A DNA stretch of 16,753 bases. Origin: Candidatus Woesearchaeota archaeon (GTDB lineage Archaea > Nanobdellota > Nanobdellia > Woesearchaeales > SM23-78). The translations under genes were made by a program, and so were the position numbers. How positions within the stretch are numbered: position 1 is the stretch's first letter; each line of letters opens with the position of its first letter. The notes under the pieces were generated by a model that ran no database searches, was not told the origin of the DNA, and was given only the letters and a program-made list of their open reading frames with translations. Below, piece by piece: positions 7,388 through 14,995 of the stretch. The stretch is taken from assembly GCA_016933095.1 (NCBI GenBank), contig JAFGBP010000044.1, positions 1 through 16,753 on the forward strand, written 5' to 3'.

Positions 7388-10201
7388 TCATTCTCTCACC
7401 ACAAAGCTTTTTCCTGTCTTCTGAGTGTACTCGTACAGAGCATGGTTGAAGCAATCATGACTGCATCCGTCCTTGACAATCGAACTTCTAAGACGCTTGG
7501 CCTTCTCCGACATCCATAGCGATCTTAAGGGGGTGCTAAGGGCATTCCCTACTTTCAAGCCGTCCACGCCCCACAGGCAACAGGCTACGAGCTCCCCTTG
7601 CGCATTTATCCCGAAGCTGTCCCGAAGGCCAAGGCATCTTGTGCGCATCTTCTCCCCAGTATGGTAATCAAGACCTTTCAGGTAATACTCCTTCTTCTGC
7701 CCGAATCCCCTCCCTTCTGTCTTCTCGACGTAATCCAGGAATTCCTTATAAGCCTTCTTGTCAGTCTCATCCTTCAGGTAATGCTCTTCAGATCCGTTCA
7801 CAGGCCAGAAGTCGAATTTCACCTTCATTCTCCTCGTCAGATCATAAACGTCTTTCAGCTCTCGGACGTTCTTGTTGGTCACGACAAAGTGCACGTTGAC
7901 CCTCTTCGGCCCTAGTCTGTCAGCCAGAGCCTTCAGTCCGTCCATAGCAGCATCAAAAACCCCTTCCTTATTCCTAAGCAGGTCATGAGTCGCCTTAAGC
8001 CCGTCAATCGAGATGCTTACAGAATCTATGCCCGACTCCTCAATCCTGCCTATGAGAGGCTTTATTAGGGTCGCATTGGTCGTCACGTTCACAGCCATGC
8101 CCAGATCCCTGGCCTTCTTCACGATCCCGAAGAATTCCTTGTGAAGCAACGGCTCTCCTCCGGTGAACACGACCTGGCTCACGCCAATCCCCCTCGCCTC
8201 AGAAAGAATCCTCTCTGCCTCCTCCAAGCCCAGCTCCTGATCTCCATTCTCCTCGTGGACTCTGCAGAAACTGCAGTTCAGGTTGCATGCAGTGTTAAGG
8301 AGCATCACCATGGTCTGAGGCACAGGTGCGTCTTCATCCCGGATGTTCCCCATCATCCTGTTATGAGCCTTCCACACCGGAGCGCACAGGTACTTGTACA
8401 ATCTTGAGTTATATATCGAGTCAAGGGCTTCCTGACGCCATGAGACCTCCCTCTTCAGGGTCTCGCATTCCCTGAAAAGCACCTCCTTCTCTGCGCAGAG
8501 ATGCTCGTGCTCCCTCAAAAGCGAGTCATGCCTGGGGACCAAAGCATCAGCCTCCGCCCGTATCTTCTGGGCTTCCTCCTTGTAGCAGTCCCTTTCAGCG
8601 GCCATGTTGTCCGAATACGCCTGAAGATCCTCCATCTGCTGTTGAAGAGCTCTTATCTCGTCCATACGCAATTCAATCTCTTCTCCATGTCTCTTCGTCA
8701 GGTCGCTCATCGCTTCTGCATGTTTCTCGCAGAGCTCCACGCTTTCTCTCTGCTTCTCCTGATACGTATGCTCTATCTTCTCCTGGAGCATTGACGGCAG
8801 GCAGTCCAGAAGAGCCAGGTTCCCTTTCCCAAGTCTCACAGAGGGCTGTTTGCAGAAATCATCAAGCTCCTTGATCTGGTTATCCCATGACATCTCCTCC
8901 TTCAGGGATTTCATCCGGGTCTTCATGGAATCCAGCTTCCCAGGAGAGTCAAGAACATCCAATATCGCTTCTGCCAGAGAACCTGAATCAACGAGCATCC
9001 CTCCCCTGCTCATCTCGATCTTTTTTGAGAGAAGATCATCTCCGACGCAGACGACAGGAAGCTCTCCCCAGATGATATCTGCCAACCTAGTCCTGCACGA
9101 CAGTTCTCTTTCCGAAGAATTCCTCAGTGAAACCCTGGATGTAACCACGGCAAGATCTGATTCAGCATACATCTTCCATCTTTCAGAGTAGGCCAGCCAA
9201 TCCAGGAAAAACACCTTCTTCCCAAGCAATCCGCTCTCTTCCGCAAGGCTCTTGAGCCTGGCCGAAGCCTCGCTAGCATCCGAGTTTCTCTGGAAGTGCT
9301 CTGATCCGACAAATACCAGTACCACATCATCCCTATTAGCCGAGATGGCTTCCATGGCATGGAGCGCAGCTTCCGGCTCGAACCAAGGATAGAATTCTCC
9401 AGGCCAGAGGACCACCTTAGTGTCCTCATCCACGAGGTTTCCCTTGATAAGCGCTTCATCATACTCTGAGACTCGTCCTGTCGCTTGTTGGCCGATGCTG
9501 TCGGTTATGCTCTCATTCGGAGTACCAAACGGAACTATCCTGATGACTCCCTTCTTCGCGATTCCATTCTCTGCGCTGTTGGCATTGTCTTCAAACCCCA
9601 CATCTCGCGCCTCTACTTCATCATACTCGTCAAGCTCGTCTCCGCCAGTCAAGCCGAGAAGGTTCAGCAATCCCGTGTAGTAGAGCTTCTGGTTCTGGTT
9701 GGCGCACAGGAACAGGTCTCCTAATGAAAGGGCTTTCAGGACCATAACGGCGCTCTCAGACGTCCTTTCATTCCCTCTTCTTCCATTCTGAATCAGGAGG
9801 TCACTCAACAGGCGAGGGTCATAAAGGTCAATCACCAAAGGCTTGCCTTCCACTGCCTTCGAGAGTGTGAACAGGAATTCGTTGGGATATGTTATGATCA
9901 CGTCATGCTTCTGCACTTCCTTACCCACACTGTTCTTGTCGACGCAGACAAGCCTCAGGTCTTCTAGTTCCTGCTTCTGGAACACGTCAGTCTGAGCAAT
10001 CGTGACATCATGTCCCTTCCTCTTCAGTGCCTTGGCCATTTCAAAACATCTTATCCTCGTACCATCAGCCTTCCCATCTTTTGAGAAGAGATGTCCAAAA
10101 ACCACTATCAAGACCTTGGCCGCCTTGCCGCTCTTTCCCTGCCCTGCTGTCACAACCGATTCCATCCTCTTAGTCTCAATCAAATAGATTTGTACGCTCA
10201 T
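7388..10201 (-). CDS. Fusion: GT4-type glycosyltransferase - coiled coil - radical SAM/SPASM enzyme
   Basis: One uninterrupted 937-residue reading frame joins two enzymes. Residues about 28-440 are a GT-B glycosyltransferase: KVLIVVFG and a GTRIRCFEMAKAL acceptor loop, IVPFGTP (222-228), LWPGEFYPWFEPEAALHAM (265-283), VFFLDWLAYSERW, then RTRLADIIWGELPVVC (370-385). This matches a GT4 subgroup found in surface-polysaccharide clusters. An acidic stretch (DELDEYDEVEARD, about 188-200) sits between the lobes. Residues about 471-600 are a charged coiled coil with a proline near 556, ending in YNSRLYKYL, a tail often seen after coiled coils in such glycosyltransferases. Residues about 628-930 are a radical SAM/SPASM enzyme with CNLNCSFC (C639, C643, C646), GGEP (681-684), TTNAT, SIDG and auxiliary cysteines C856, C874, C875, C913, C917. 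Both halves look intact. I infer sequential sugar transfer and radical modification of one glycan; the radical substrate is unknown. The start at 10201 lies 13 bp after the Wzt stop. Confidence 0.92.
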   Translation of the reverse strand: MSVQIYLIETKRMESVVTAGQGKSGKAAKVLIVVFGHLFSKDGKADGTRIRCFEMAKALKRKGHDVTIAQTDVFQKQELEDLRLVCVDKNSVGKEVQKHDVIITYPNEFLFTLSKAVEGKPLVIDLYDPRLLSDLLIQNGRRGNERTSESAVMVLKALSLGDLFLCANQNQKLYYTGLLNLLGLTGGDELDEYDEVEARDVGFEDNANSAENGIAKKGVIRIVPFGTPNESITDSIGQQATGRVSEYDEALIKGNLVDEDTKVVLWPGEFYPWFEPEAALHAMEAISANRDDVVLVFVGSEHFQRNSDASEASARLKSLAEESGLLGKKVFFLDWLAYSERWKMYAESDLAVVTSRVSLRNSSERELSCRTRLADIIWGELPVVCVGDDLLSKKIEMSRGGMLVDSGSLAEAILDVLDSPGKLDSMKTRMKSLKEEMSWDNQIKELDDFCKQPSVRLGKGNLALLDCLPSMLQEKIEHTYQEKQRESVELCEKHAEAMSDLTKRHGEEIELRMDEIRALQQQMEDLQAYSDNMAAERDCYKEEAQKIRAEADALVPRHDSLLREHEHLCAEKEVLFRECETLKREVSWRQEALDSIYNSRLYKYLCAPVWKAHNRMMGNIRDEDAPVPQTMVMLLNTACNLNCSFCRVHEENGDQELGLEEAERILSEARGIGVSQVVFTGGEPLLHKEFFGIVKKARDLGMAVNVTTNATLIKPLIGRIEESGIDSVSISIDGLKATHDLLRNKEGVFDAAMDGLKALADRLGPKRVNVHFVVTNKNVRELKDVYDLTRRMKVKFDFWPVNGSEEHYLKDETDKKAYKEFLDYVEKTEGRGFGQKKEYYLKGLDYHTGEKMRTRCLGLRDSFGINAQGELVACCLWGVDGLKVGNALSTPLRSLWMSEKAKRLRSSIVKDGCSHDCFNHALYEYTQKTGKSFVVRE

Positions 10202-10214
10202 GCTCGTTCATGCG

Positions 10215-11756
10215 TCATCTCTCCTCATGGTGAGTCCACTCTCCTTTTAGGGATAAGAACCCGAAGGTCTCCCCGATATGTTCCCTGTCATGTTCCCCGT
10301 CATCTTCATCTCCGATGATCTCGAACAAGGCGGCATTGGCAAGGAAGTCATAGCCATTCTCAACCCCTTCAACGCCGAGCTTATTCAGTCCCACGTGCAC
10401 CCTGTACTGACCAGGATTCAATGGAATGCTCCCAATCCTGAACTGGAATGAGTGCATGCCTCTTGCCATGCGACGAGGTCCCTGGACGTCTTTGTTGTTA
10501 GGCCCTGCGACAAAGACGCAGTCACTGTCTGTTATGGCTATCCCGACCTCAGGGCTCTCGATGGACTCCCGGGCCTTGCACAGGATGTGGATTGTAAGAG
10601 GCTCGTGCGGCTTGAAGGATTCTCTTTCAGTGCCTTGGCCGTCGCGAATCTGCACAGTCTCGACCCTTACCTCTCCTGATCCGAGCCTTTCCTTTGAATT
10701 GAAGAGAGCCTTATAAGACTCGTAGCTCTTCGGCTTTGACTGGAGGAGCTCTATCATCGCATTCTTCTCCCGGCACTCATTCTGGAGCCGAACGTTCTTA
10801 TTCTTCTCCAACCGGAAGCTCTTCTCCAGCATCTCAAGCTGTTGCCTCATGGTAAGGTTCTCTCCTTGAAGCCCCCTCACATCAGCGTAAGAATCATGCA
10901 ACTGGCGATCCTGCTTGCGAACCAGTTTCATATCCCTATCCTGCGCCATATAAATCTTCATATCTGATTTTCCGTCACTGACTGGATTGCCAACATTGCA
11001 CCGCTTACGATTAACCTTGACCTCAGACACGCGTCCGTCTTTCAGGGCCACAATCCTATTGCAGATACTCTCTGAAAGCCCATGGTCATGCGTAACGAAC
11101 AGAACAGTCTTACCCTGCCTCTTGAACTCCTCGAAGACGGCCACGCACTTCTTCCGGAAGTCTTCGTCCCCGACAGAGAGAACCTCATCGACCAAGTAGA
11201 TGTCCCCGTCCACGTCCTTTGCTATTGAGAAAGCGAGTCTTGCAAGCATCCCTGTGGAGAAATCCTTCAGAGGCGTGTCCACGAACTTCCTTATCTCTGC
11301 GAAATCAACGATAGAATCGAATCTCTCTCCGATCTCGCTCTTCCCAAGGCCGAGCAGCGAGCCATAGAGGCATATGTTCTCCTTGGCAGTCAGGTCAGGC
11401 ACGAATCCTATCCCTAGCTCAAGGAATGGGATTATCCTGCTGTTCACCTCGATGCTCCCCTTGTCAGGCTCGAGTATTCCCGCTATGACCTTGAGAAGGG
11501 TTGTCTTGCCGCTACCGTTCGGCCCTATGATCCCGACGAACTCTCCTTTCTTCACATCCAGGTTAATGTTGCGCAGCGCGTAGAACTCTTCGTACTTCAC
11601 CCTGCCGCGCGTGATAGCACCTATGATGCTCTCTGCAAGGGTCTTCCTCTTCTCGTGCGGTATGAGGAACTTCTTGCTCAGGTTCCTAATCCTTATCGCA
11701 ATCATTTCCTTGTCCTTTCTTCTTTCCTTGTCCTTTCTTCCTTTGTTTTTTCTCAT
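10215..11756 (-). CDS. wzt: Wzt-type polysaccharide ABC transporter ATPase with coiled coil and C-terminal carbohydrate-binding-type domain
   Basis: The ATP-binding subunit of a glycan exporter, 513 residues from the first ATG. The ATPase domain (about 18-245) has Walker A GPNGSGKT (78-85), the signature FSTGMLARLAF (166-176), which replaces LSGGQ as in Wzt/TagH proteins, Walker B DIYLVDE (185-191) and the switch histidine in THDHG (223). Residues about 270-345 are a coiled coil. From SGEVRVETVQI (360) to FGFLSLKGEW (about 498-507) the sequence fits the Wzt C-terminal beta-sandwich, which in known O-antigen exporters recognises the finished chain. The N-terminal 17 residues (MRKNKGRKDKERRKDKE) come from an 18-bp tandem duplication. 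The ATG at 11705 (MIAIRIRNLSKKF), preceded by AAGGA, is a strong alternative start. I kept 11756 because the gap to the permease gene is then 32 bp and the duplication keeps frame. It pairs with the permease just upstream. Confidence 0.92.
   Translation of the reverse strand: MRKNKGRKDKERRKDKEMIAIRIRNLSKKFLIPHEKRKTLAESIIGAITRGRVKYEEFYALRNINLDVKKGEFVGIIGPNGSGKTTLLKVIAGILEPDKGSIEVNSRIIPFLELGIGFVPDLTAKENICLYGSLLGLGKSEIGERFDSIVDFAEIRKFVDTPLKDFSTGMLARLAFSIAKDVDGDIYLVDEVLSVGDEDFRKKCVAVFEEFKRQGKTVLFVTHDHGLSESICNRIVALKDGRVSEVKVNRKRCNVGNPVSDGKSDMKIYMAQDRDMKLVRKQDRQLHDSYADVRGLQGENLTMRQQLEMLEKSFRLEKNKNVRLQNECREKNAMIELLQSKPKSYESYKALFNSKERLGSGEVRVETVQIRDGQGTERESFKPHEPLTIHILCKARESIESPEVGIAITDSDCVFVAGPNNKDVQGPRRMARGMHSFQFRIGSIPLNPGQYRVHVGLNKLGVEGVENGYDFLANAALFEIIGDEDDGEHDREHIGETFGFLSLKGEWTHHEER
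11705..11740. repeat. Perfect 18-bp tandem duplication at the Wzt gene start
   Basis: TTTCCTTGTCCTTTCTTC is repeated exactly at 11705-11722 and 11723-11740. On the coding strand it is a purine run containing AAGGA and AAGG. One copy ends at the alternative ATG (11703-11705), so the duplication has either doubled a ribosome-binding region or added six residues (K-D-K-E-R-R type) to the N-terminus. Confidence 0.9.
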
Positions 11757-11788
11757 CTACATACAAACCTTAAGCCTTGCCCGATCTA

Positions 11789-12571
11789 TCAGACCTGCTC
11801 TGCAAACTTGCCGCTCCTCTTGTCAAATAACCACAGCCCAAGGATGAGTGCTCCCAGGCATATGAACAGCGTGATGTAAACGTGCTTTGCATAGCTGAAG
11901 TCAAGCGCGGGAAGCGCCTGCATTATGAGCATGTTCCTGGAATCCTCGATTATCCTAGTCAGGGGATTTAAGATGTAGAGGTTATGGTACTCGCGCGGTA
12001 TGAGCGAGATCGGGTATATGATTGGAGTTATCCAGAACCCTATCTGAGTGAGCACATCCCAGATATGGCTTAAGTCCCTGAACTTCACGTAGAGGGATGA
12101 GAGGATGAAGCTGACGCCCAGGGTGAATGTGAAAAGCTCTGCTACAAGGAGAAGGAAAAGCAGGGCCAGCCATGTGAATCCGACGCCTGATGCAAAGAGG
12201 AATATAGAGAATATTATAAGGTTCAGCAATAGGGTTATCAGCGAGCTTAGGTTAATGCTGACTACGAGGAGGCTCTTCTTGAAGATCGCCTTTTTTATGA
12301 GGCTCGTGCTCCTGGTCATGGCGCTCATGCTGTAGCTCGTGGCCTCTGTGAAGAAGCCCCAGAGGATTATCCCAAGCAGCAGGAAAAGCTCGTAATGAGG
12401 GACGTCGAGCTTTATCACGAGGTGGAAGACGACGTAGAGAGTGAGCAGCATGAGGAGAGGCTTCAATAAGCTCCAGAAGAATCCTAGTATGTTGCGGTTG
12501 TACTTAAGCTTGAAGTCTGTGAGAGTCAGGTATTTCAATATCCTTAGGTCCCTTCTCAATTCTGACTCCAT
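11789..12571 (-). CDS. wzm: Wzm-type ABC-2 polysaccharide export permease
   Basis: A 260-residue integral membrane protein that forms the channel of the glycan exporter together with the ATPase encoded next. The N-terminal cytoplasmic helix (LRILKYLTLTDFKLKY) followed by NRNILGFFWSLLKPLL is the classic ABC-2 permease opening (the R/N-x-x-L-G-x-x-W pattern). About six membrane helices lie near 31-53, 60-80, 105-128, 133-157, 174-190 and 229-249. The motifs VKFRDLSHIWDVLTQIGFWITPIIYP and NPLTRIIEDSRN match the conserved cytoplasmic loop and exit region of O-antigen and teichoic-acid exporters; the first runs from about residue 162. The length is normal for the family. The ATG is preceded by GGTGG about 9 bases upstream, 20 bp after the stop of the GT4 gene before it. 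As the pair with the Wzt-type ATPase it identifies the locus as an ABC-dependent rather than flippase/polymerase pathway. Confidence 0.92.
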   Translation of the reverse strand: MESELRRDLRILKYLTLTDFKLKYNRNILGFFWSLLKPLLMLLTLYVVFHLVIKLDVPHYELFLLLGIILWGFFTEATSYSMSAMTRSTSLIKKAIFKKSLLVVSINLSSLITLLLNLIIFSIFLFASGVGFTWLALLFLLLVAELFTFTLGVSFILSSLYVKFRDLSHIWDVLTQIGFWITPIIYPISLIPREYHNLYILNPLTRIIEDSRNMLIMQALPALDFSYAKHVYITLFICLGALILGLWLFDKRSGKFAEQV

Positions 12572-12591
12572 TTGCTAATCCACCATCACAA

Positions 12592-13863
12592 TCATTCTCT
12601 TGCTCTTGAAAGCGCAGAACAGCGAAGATCACAGTATATTGACTGCGCCTTTTTTGCAGCAACCCCCCAGCTGTGCTTGCGGGCCACAATCCCGCCTCTC
12701 TGCCCTAATGATCTGCGCAACGCAGGATTATTTATTAATCTTATGATGTTCTTCCCAAATCCTTCCAGACCTCCGCGGCTTGACTGTACCAGCAGGGACT
12801 TTGCCTCTTGCGGAAGCCCTCTAGCGCCCATCCTCGTGCTTATCACAGGCAAACCTACCGATAGGTATGAGAACATCTTCAGGCTGGCGCCGCTTCCGCT
12901 CGTGACCGGATTTATAGCAAGGTCCGCGGCAGCGCAAGGAATCGATAGGTCCTCTACCTTTCCAGTGCACATTACATTTCCGCATGCTCCGGCACTCTTG
13001 CTGGTGCCTTTCGGCCTTACCCCTCCCACGATGAGGAACAAGACATCCTTCATCTTAGGAGCCAATTCCTCCTCAATGAACCTCACGGCCTCATCATTAG
13101 GCGGATGTTCTGATCCTATAAAAAGTGCAATCGGCAGCCCTCGCCGCATCTCTTTCTCTTGCGAAAGCCCCAACCTTCTTCTGGCCTCGGCCTTCGACAG
13201 CTTCGGTTTCGTGTCTTCGCCCGCGCCATTCTCGATAGTGACAATCTTATCAAGGCGCGCCCCATATAAAGCCGATAGCGTCTTCCGGTCACCATCGCTT
13301 AACGCGATGACAGAATCAGCGCTCTTAACCGCCTCCTGCTCTGTCTTCATGATGCTCTTGACGATGGAATCCCTGAATGGCTTTCCCTCAAAGAATCGCT
13401 CCTGCAGCCTGAGCTCAACGTTGTGGGAGACCAGCACTATCGGCTTGCCCTTTGGTGCGTGGCGCTTTGCCCAAGATAACAGCCAAGGATGCTCGACTTG
13501 GATGACGTCGGCCTCTGCCATTGCTAGTTTCAGAGATTTAGGCATTGGTATGAACGAGAAGGCAAGCGGAATGATAAAATCATAATGCGTGATGCTGATG
13601 AGCTTGAGAAGTATCACTGCCTTTGTGTAGACAAGTCGGTTCATGATATGCTCTGTGTAGCCTGGAGTATGCCTCAACGTCTTTCTTCTCATGAAGACAG
13701 GCGTGAATGAGAACTGCTCGACAACCACGTGGCGCGAGAGCGCCTTGTTCATGCAATGAACCCGCTTCTGGCCACCGCTCCTCCAAGGATAGGTGAAATA
13801 CGCGCACACGTCAACGACCCTGAGCTTATCCTGCTTATCTTTTCCGCGCATTTTTCCGCGCAT
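12592..13863 (-). CDS. GT4-type glycosyltransferase
   Basis: A 423-residue GT-B glycosyltransferase, likely adding a sugar to the exported glycan from a nucleotide donor. The N-terminal domain holds VVDVCAYFTYPWRSGGQKR (the GGxxR acceptor loop, about 16-34), VIQVEHPWLLSW and VSHNVELRLQER (145-156). The C-terminal donor domain starts at IALFIGSEHPPNDEAV (245-260) and includes ADLAINPVTSGSGASLKMF and YLSVGLPVISTRMGARGL (333-350). The pattern of this region matches the GT4 at 4969-6312, so they are probable paralogues with different acceptors or linkages. The N-terminus MRGKMRGK comes from a 12-bp tandem duplication that copies the start codon, so the ATG at 13851 is an equally good start. It overlaps the preceding GT4 gene by 29 bp (or 17 bp from the second ATG), which suggests coupled translation. 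The donor sugar cannot be read from the sequence. Confidence 0.9.
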   Translation of the reverse strand: MRGKMRGKDKQDKLRVVDVCAYFTYPWRSGGQKRVHCMNKALSRHVVVEQFSFTPVFMRRKTLRHTPGYTEHIMNRLVYTKAVILLKLISITHYDFIIPLAFSFIPMPKSLKLAMAEADVIQVEHPWLLSWAKRHAPKGKPIVLVSHNVELRLQERFFEGKPFRDSIVKSIMKTEQEAVKSADSVIALSDGDRKTLSALYGARLDKIVTIENGAGEDTKPKLSKAEARRRLGLSQEKEMRRGLPIALFIGSEHPPNDEAVRFIEEELAPKMKDVLFLIVGGVRPKGTSKSAGACGNVMCTGKVEDLSIPCAAADLAINPVTSGSGASLKMFSYLSVGLPVISTRMGARGLPQEAKSLLVQSSRGGLEGFGKNIIRLINNPALRRSLGQRGGIVARKHSWGVAAKKAQSIYCDLRCSALSRARE

Positions 13864-14995
13864 AGGCCTCCCTCCTAATCTCCTTCTTCATGCTCTTGAT
13901 GAATGCATTCGCAGAGAAAGCAGCCGCCTGCTTCCGGCACGCCTCCCCGAACCTCCCAGAACCCTTGCCTACCCGCCTCGCCGCCTTCACGATCTCTTCT
14001 GCCTCAGGCTTCACAAGATACCCTGTCTTCCCATCAATCATCGTCTCGAGGTGCCCTCCTTCTGCGGTCGCTATGACAGGCTTTCCTGCGCTCATGGCCT
14101 CAAGCACGCTCATCCCGAAATCCTCATCTTTAGAAGTCGTTATGAATCCCTTGCACTTTCCATAAAGCTTCTCCAGCTGACCCTCATCTACCTCTCCAAG
14201 GAATGCGACGTTCGCAGGCTTCGACTTCTTCATCCTTGCAAAGTATGCCTTGGAGTGGTCCCCTCTCGTCACGCCTCCTGCTATCAGGAGCTTCTCAGCC
14301 GGCATCCGCCTAAAAGCCTCCAGTTGGAGCTCGATCCTCTTATGAGGGTATATCCTGTTAACGCTGAGCCAGAAGCCTTTTCTCTCGCGCTCCCTATTTC
14401 CCTTACTCTCTCTGTTACCTTTACTTATAATGGGCAGATAATGCTTGATCGGAGGGTTGATCACGACCGACTGCCTCTTGTAATCCCTCCTTACCCTGGC
14501 CTGGCAATTCCTGGAATTGGCGACTATCCTTTGGATGTGAGGCAGCTGCTTCTCAAGCCAGGCCCGATGCAGCCTCACCCATAAGGCGAAGAACGGCTTT
14601 GCCCACCAGGGCGCTATCTTCAGGAAATCACGATAAGCCTCATAGAACATCCGCACCGGCGTGTGGCAGTAGAGCATGTTCGGCTTGTGGTTCTTGGCTG
14701 CGAATATCGCCCAGTTGCCGCTCATGATGTAGAAGTCATAACCTCGAACGCGGGCCTTTACGTGGGCCTTTGAGAATATCATCGACGCGCTTACCTGCTT
14801 CAGCACCGGGAACGGGATCGTGCGGCCAAGACTCTTCACCCTGGAACTCACACTTCCAAAACCGGCCTTGACGATGTTATCCTGATCCACATCAGTCGTG
14901 AAGACATCAGCGCCAAGGCCCTTCGCTAGGGTAAGGACCAGCTTTTCTCCTCCACCGATAGTTCCGAAGAAGTCATGGAATATGGCGATTCTCAT
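13835..14995 (-). CDS. GT4-type glycosyltransferase, WbaZ/mannosyltransferase-like
   Basis: A 386-residue GT-B glycosyltransferase of the group often annotated as mannosyl- or related hexosyltransferases in O-antigen clusters. It starts MRIAIFHDFFGTIGGGEKLV, with the glycine-rich acceptor loop GTIGGGEK at 11-18. The conserved LYCHTPVRMFYE follows at 108-119, with H111 in the position of an active-site histidine. The donor site has SVNRIYPHKRIEL (211-223) and an intact E-x7-E pair in EDFGMSVLE (E291, E299), then AMSAGKPVIATAEGGHLE. Between the two lobes (about 192-206) is an unusual charged run, KGNRESKGNRERERK, a doubled KGNRE unit whose codons have diverged, so the duplication is old. Its start overlaps the stop of the GT-C-like gene as ATGA (14992-14995), and its basic tail AYARKNARKR overlaps the next gene and carries the 12-bp duplication. 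The donor sugar is not determinable. Confidence 0.9.
   Translation of the reverse strand: MRIAIFHDFFGTIGGGEKLVLTLAKGLGADVFTTDVDQDNIVKAGFGSVSSRVKSLGRTIPFPVLKQVSASMIFSKAHVKARVRGYDFYIMSGNWAIFAAKNHKPNMLYCHTPVRMFYEAYRDFLKIAPWWAKPFFALWVRLHRAWLEKQLPHIQRIVANSRNCQARVRRDYKRQSVVINPPIKHYLPIISKGNRESKGNRERERKGFWLSVNRIYPHKRIELQLEAFRRMPAEKLLIAGGVTRGDHSKAYFARMKKSKPANVAFLGEVDEGQLEKLYGKCKGFITTSKDEDFGMSVLEAMSAGKPVIATAEGGHLETMIDGKTGYLVKPEAEEIVKAARRVGKGSGRFGEACRKQAAAFSANAFIKSMKKEIRREAYARKNARKR
13840..13863. repeat. Perfect 12-bp tandem duplication in two overlapping coding frames
   Basis: TTTTCCGCGCAT occurs at 13840-13851 and 13852-13863. On the minus strand it duplicates the start of the downstream GT4 (MRGK-MRGK, two ATG codons). 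In the other frame it duplicates ARKN/ARKR at the end of the upstream GT4. The 12-bp length leaves both frames intact. Confidence 0.9.

Noticed and set aside
7388..10201. Fusion as a sequencing frameshift artefact
   Set aside because: The coiled coil continues smoothly from the glycosyltransferase into the radical SAM domain in one frame with no stop or change in composition. An assembly join cannot be excluded without reads.
12572..13585. 337-codon open frame on the plus strand
   Set aside because: It lies almost wholly opposite the GT4 gene at 12592-13863, whose motifs are clear. Its translation shows no recognisable domain, so it is a shadow frame.
13793..14584. 263-codon open frame on the plus strand
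   Set aside because: Antisense to the WbaZ-like GT4 gene, which has intact catalytic motifs; the plus-strand product is rich in leucine, proline and arginine with no domain.
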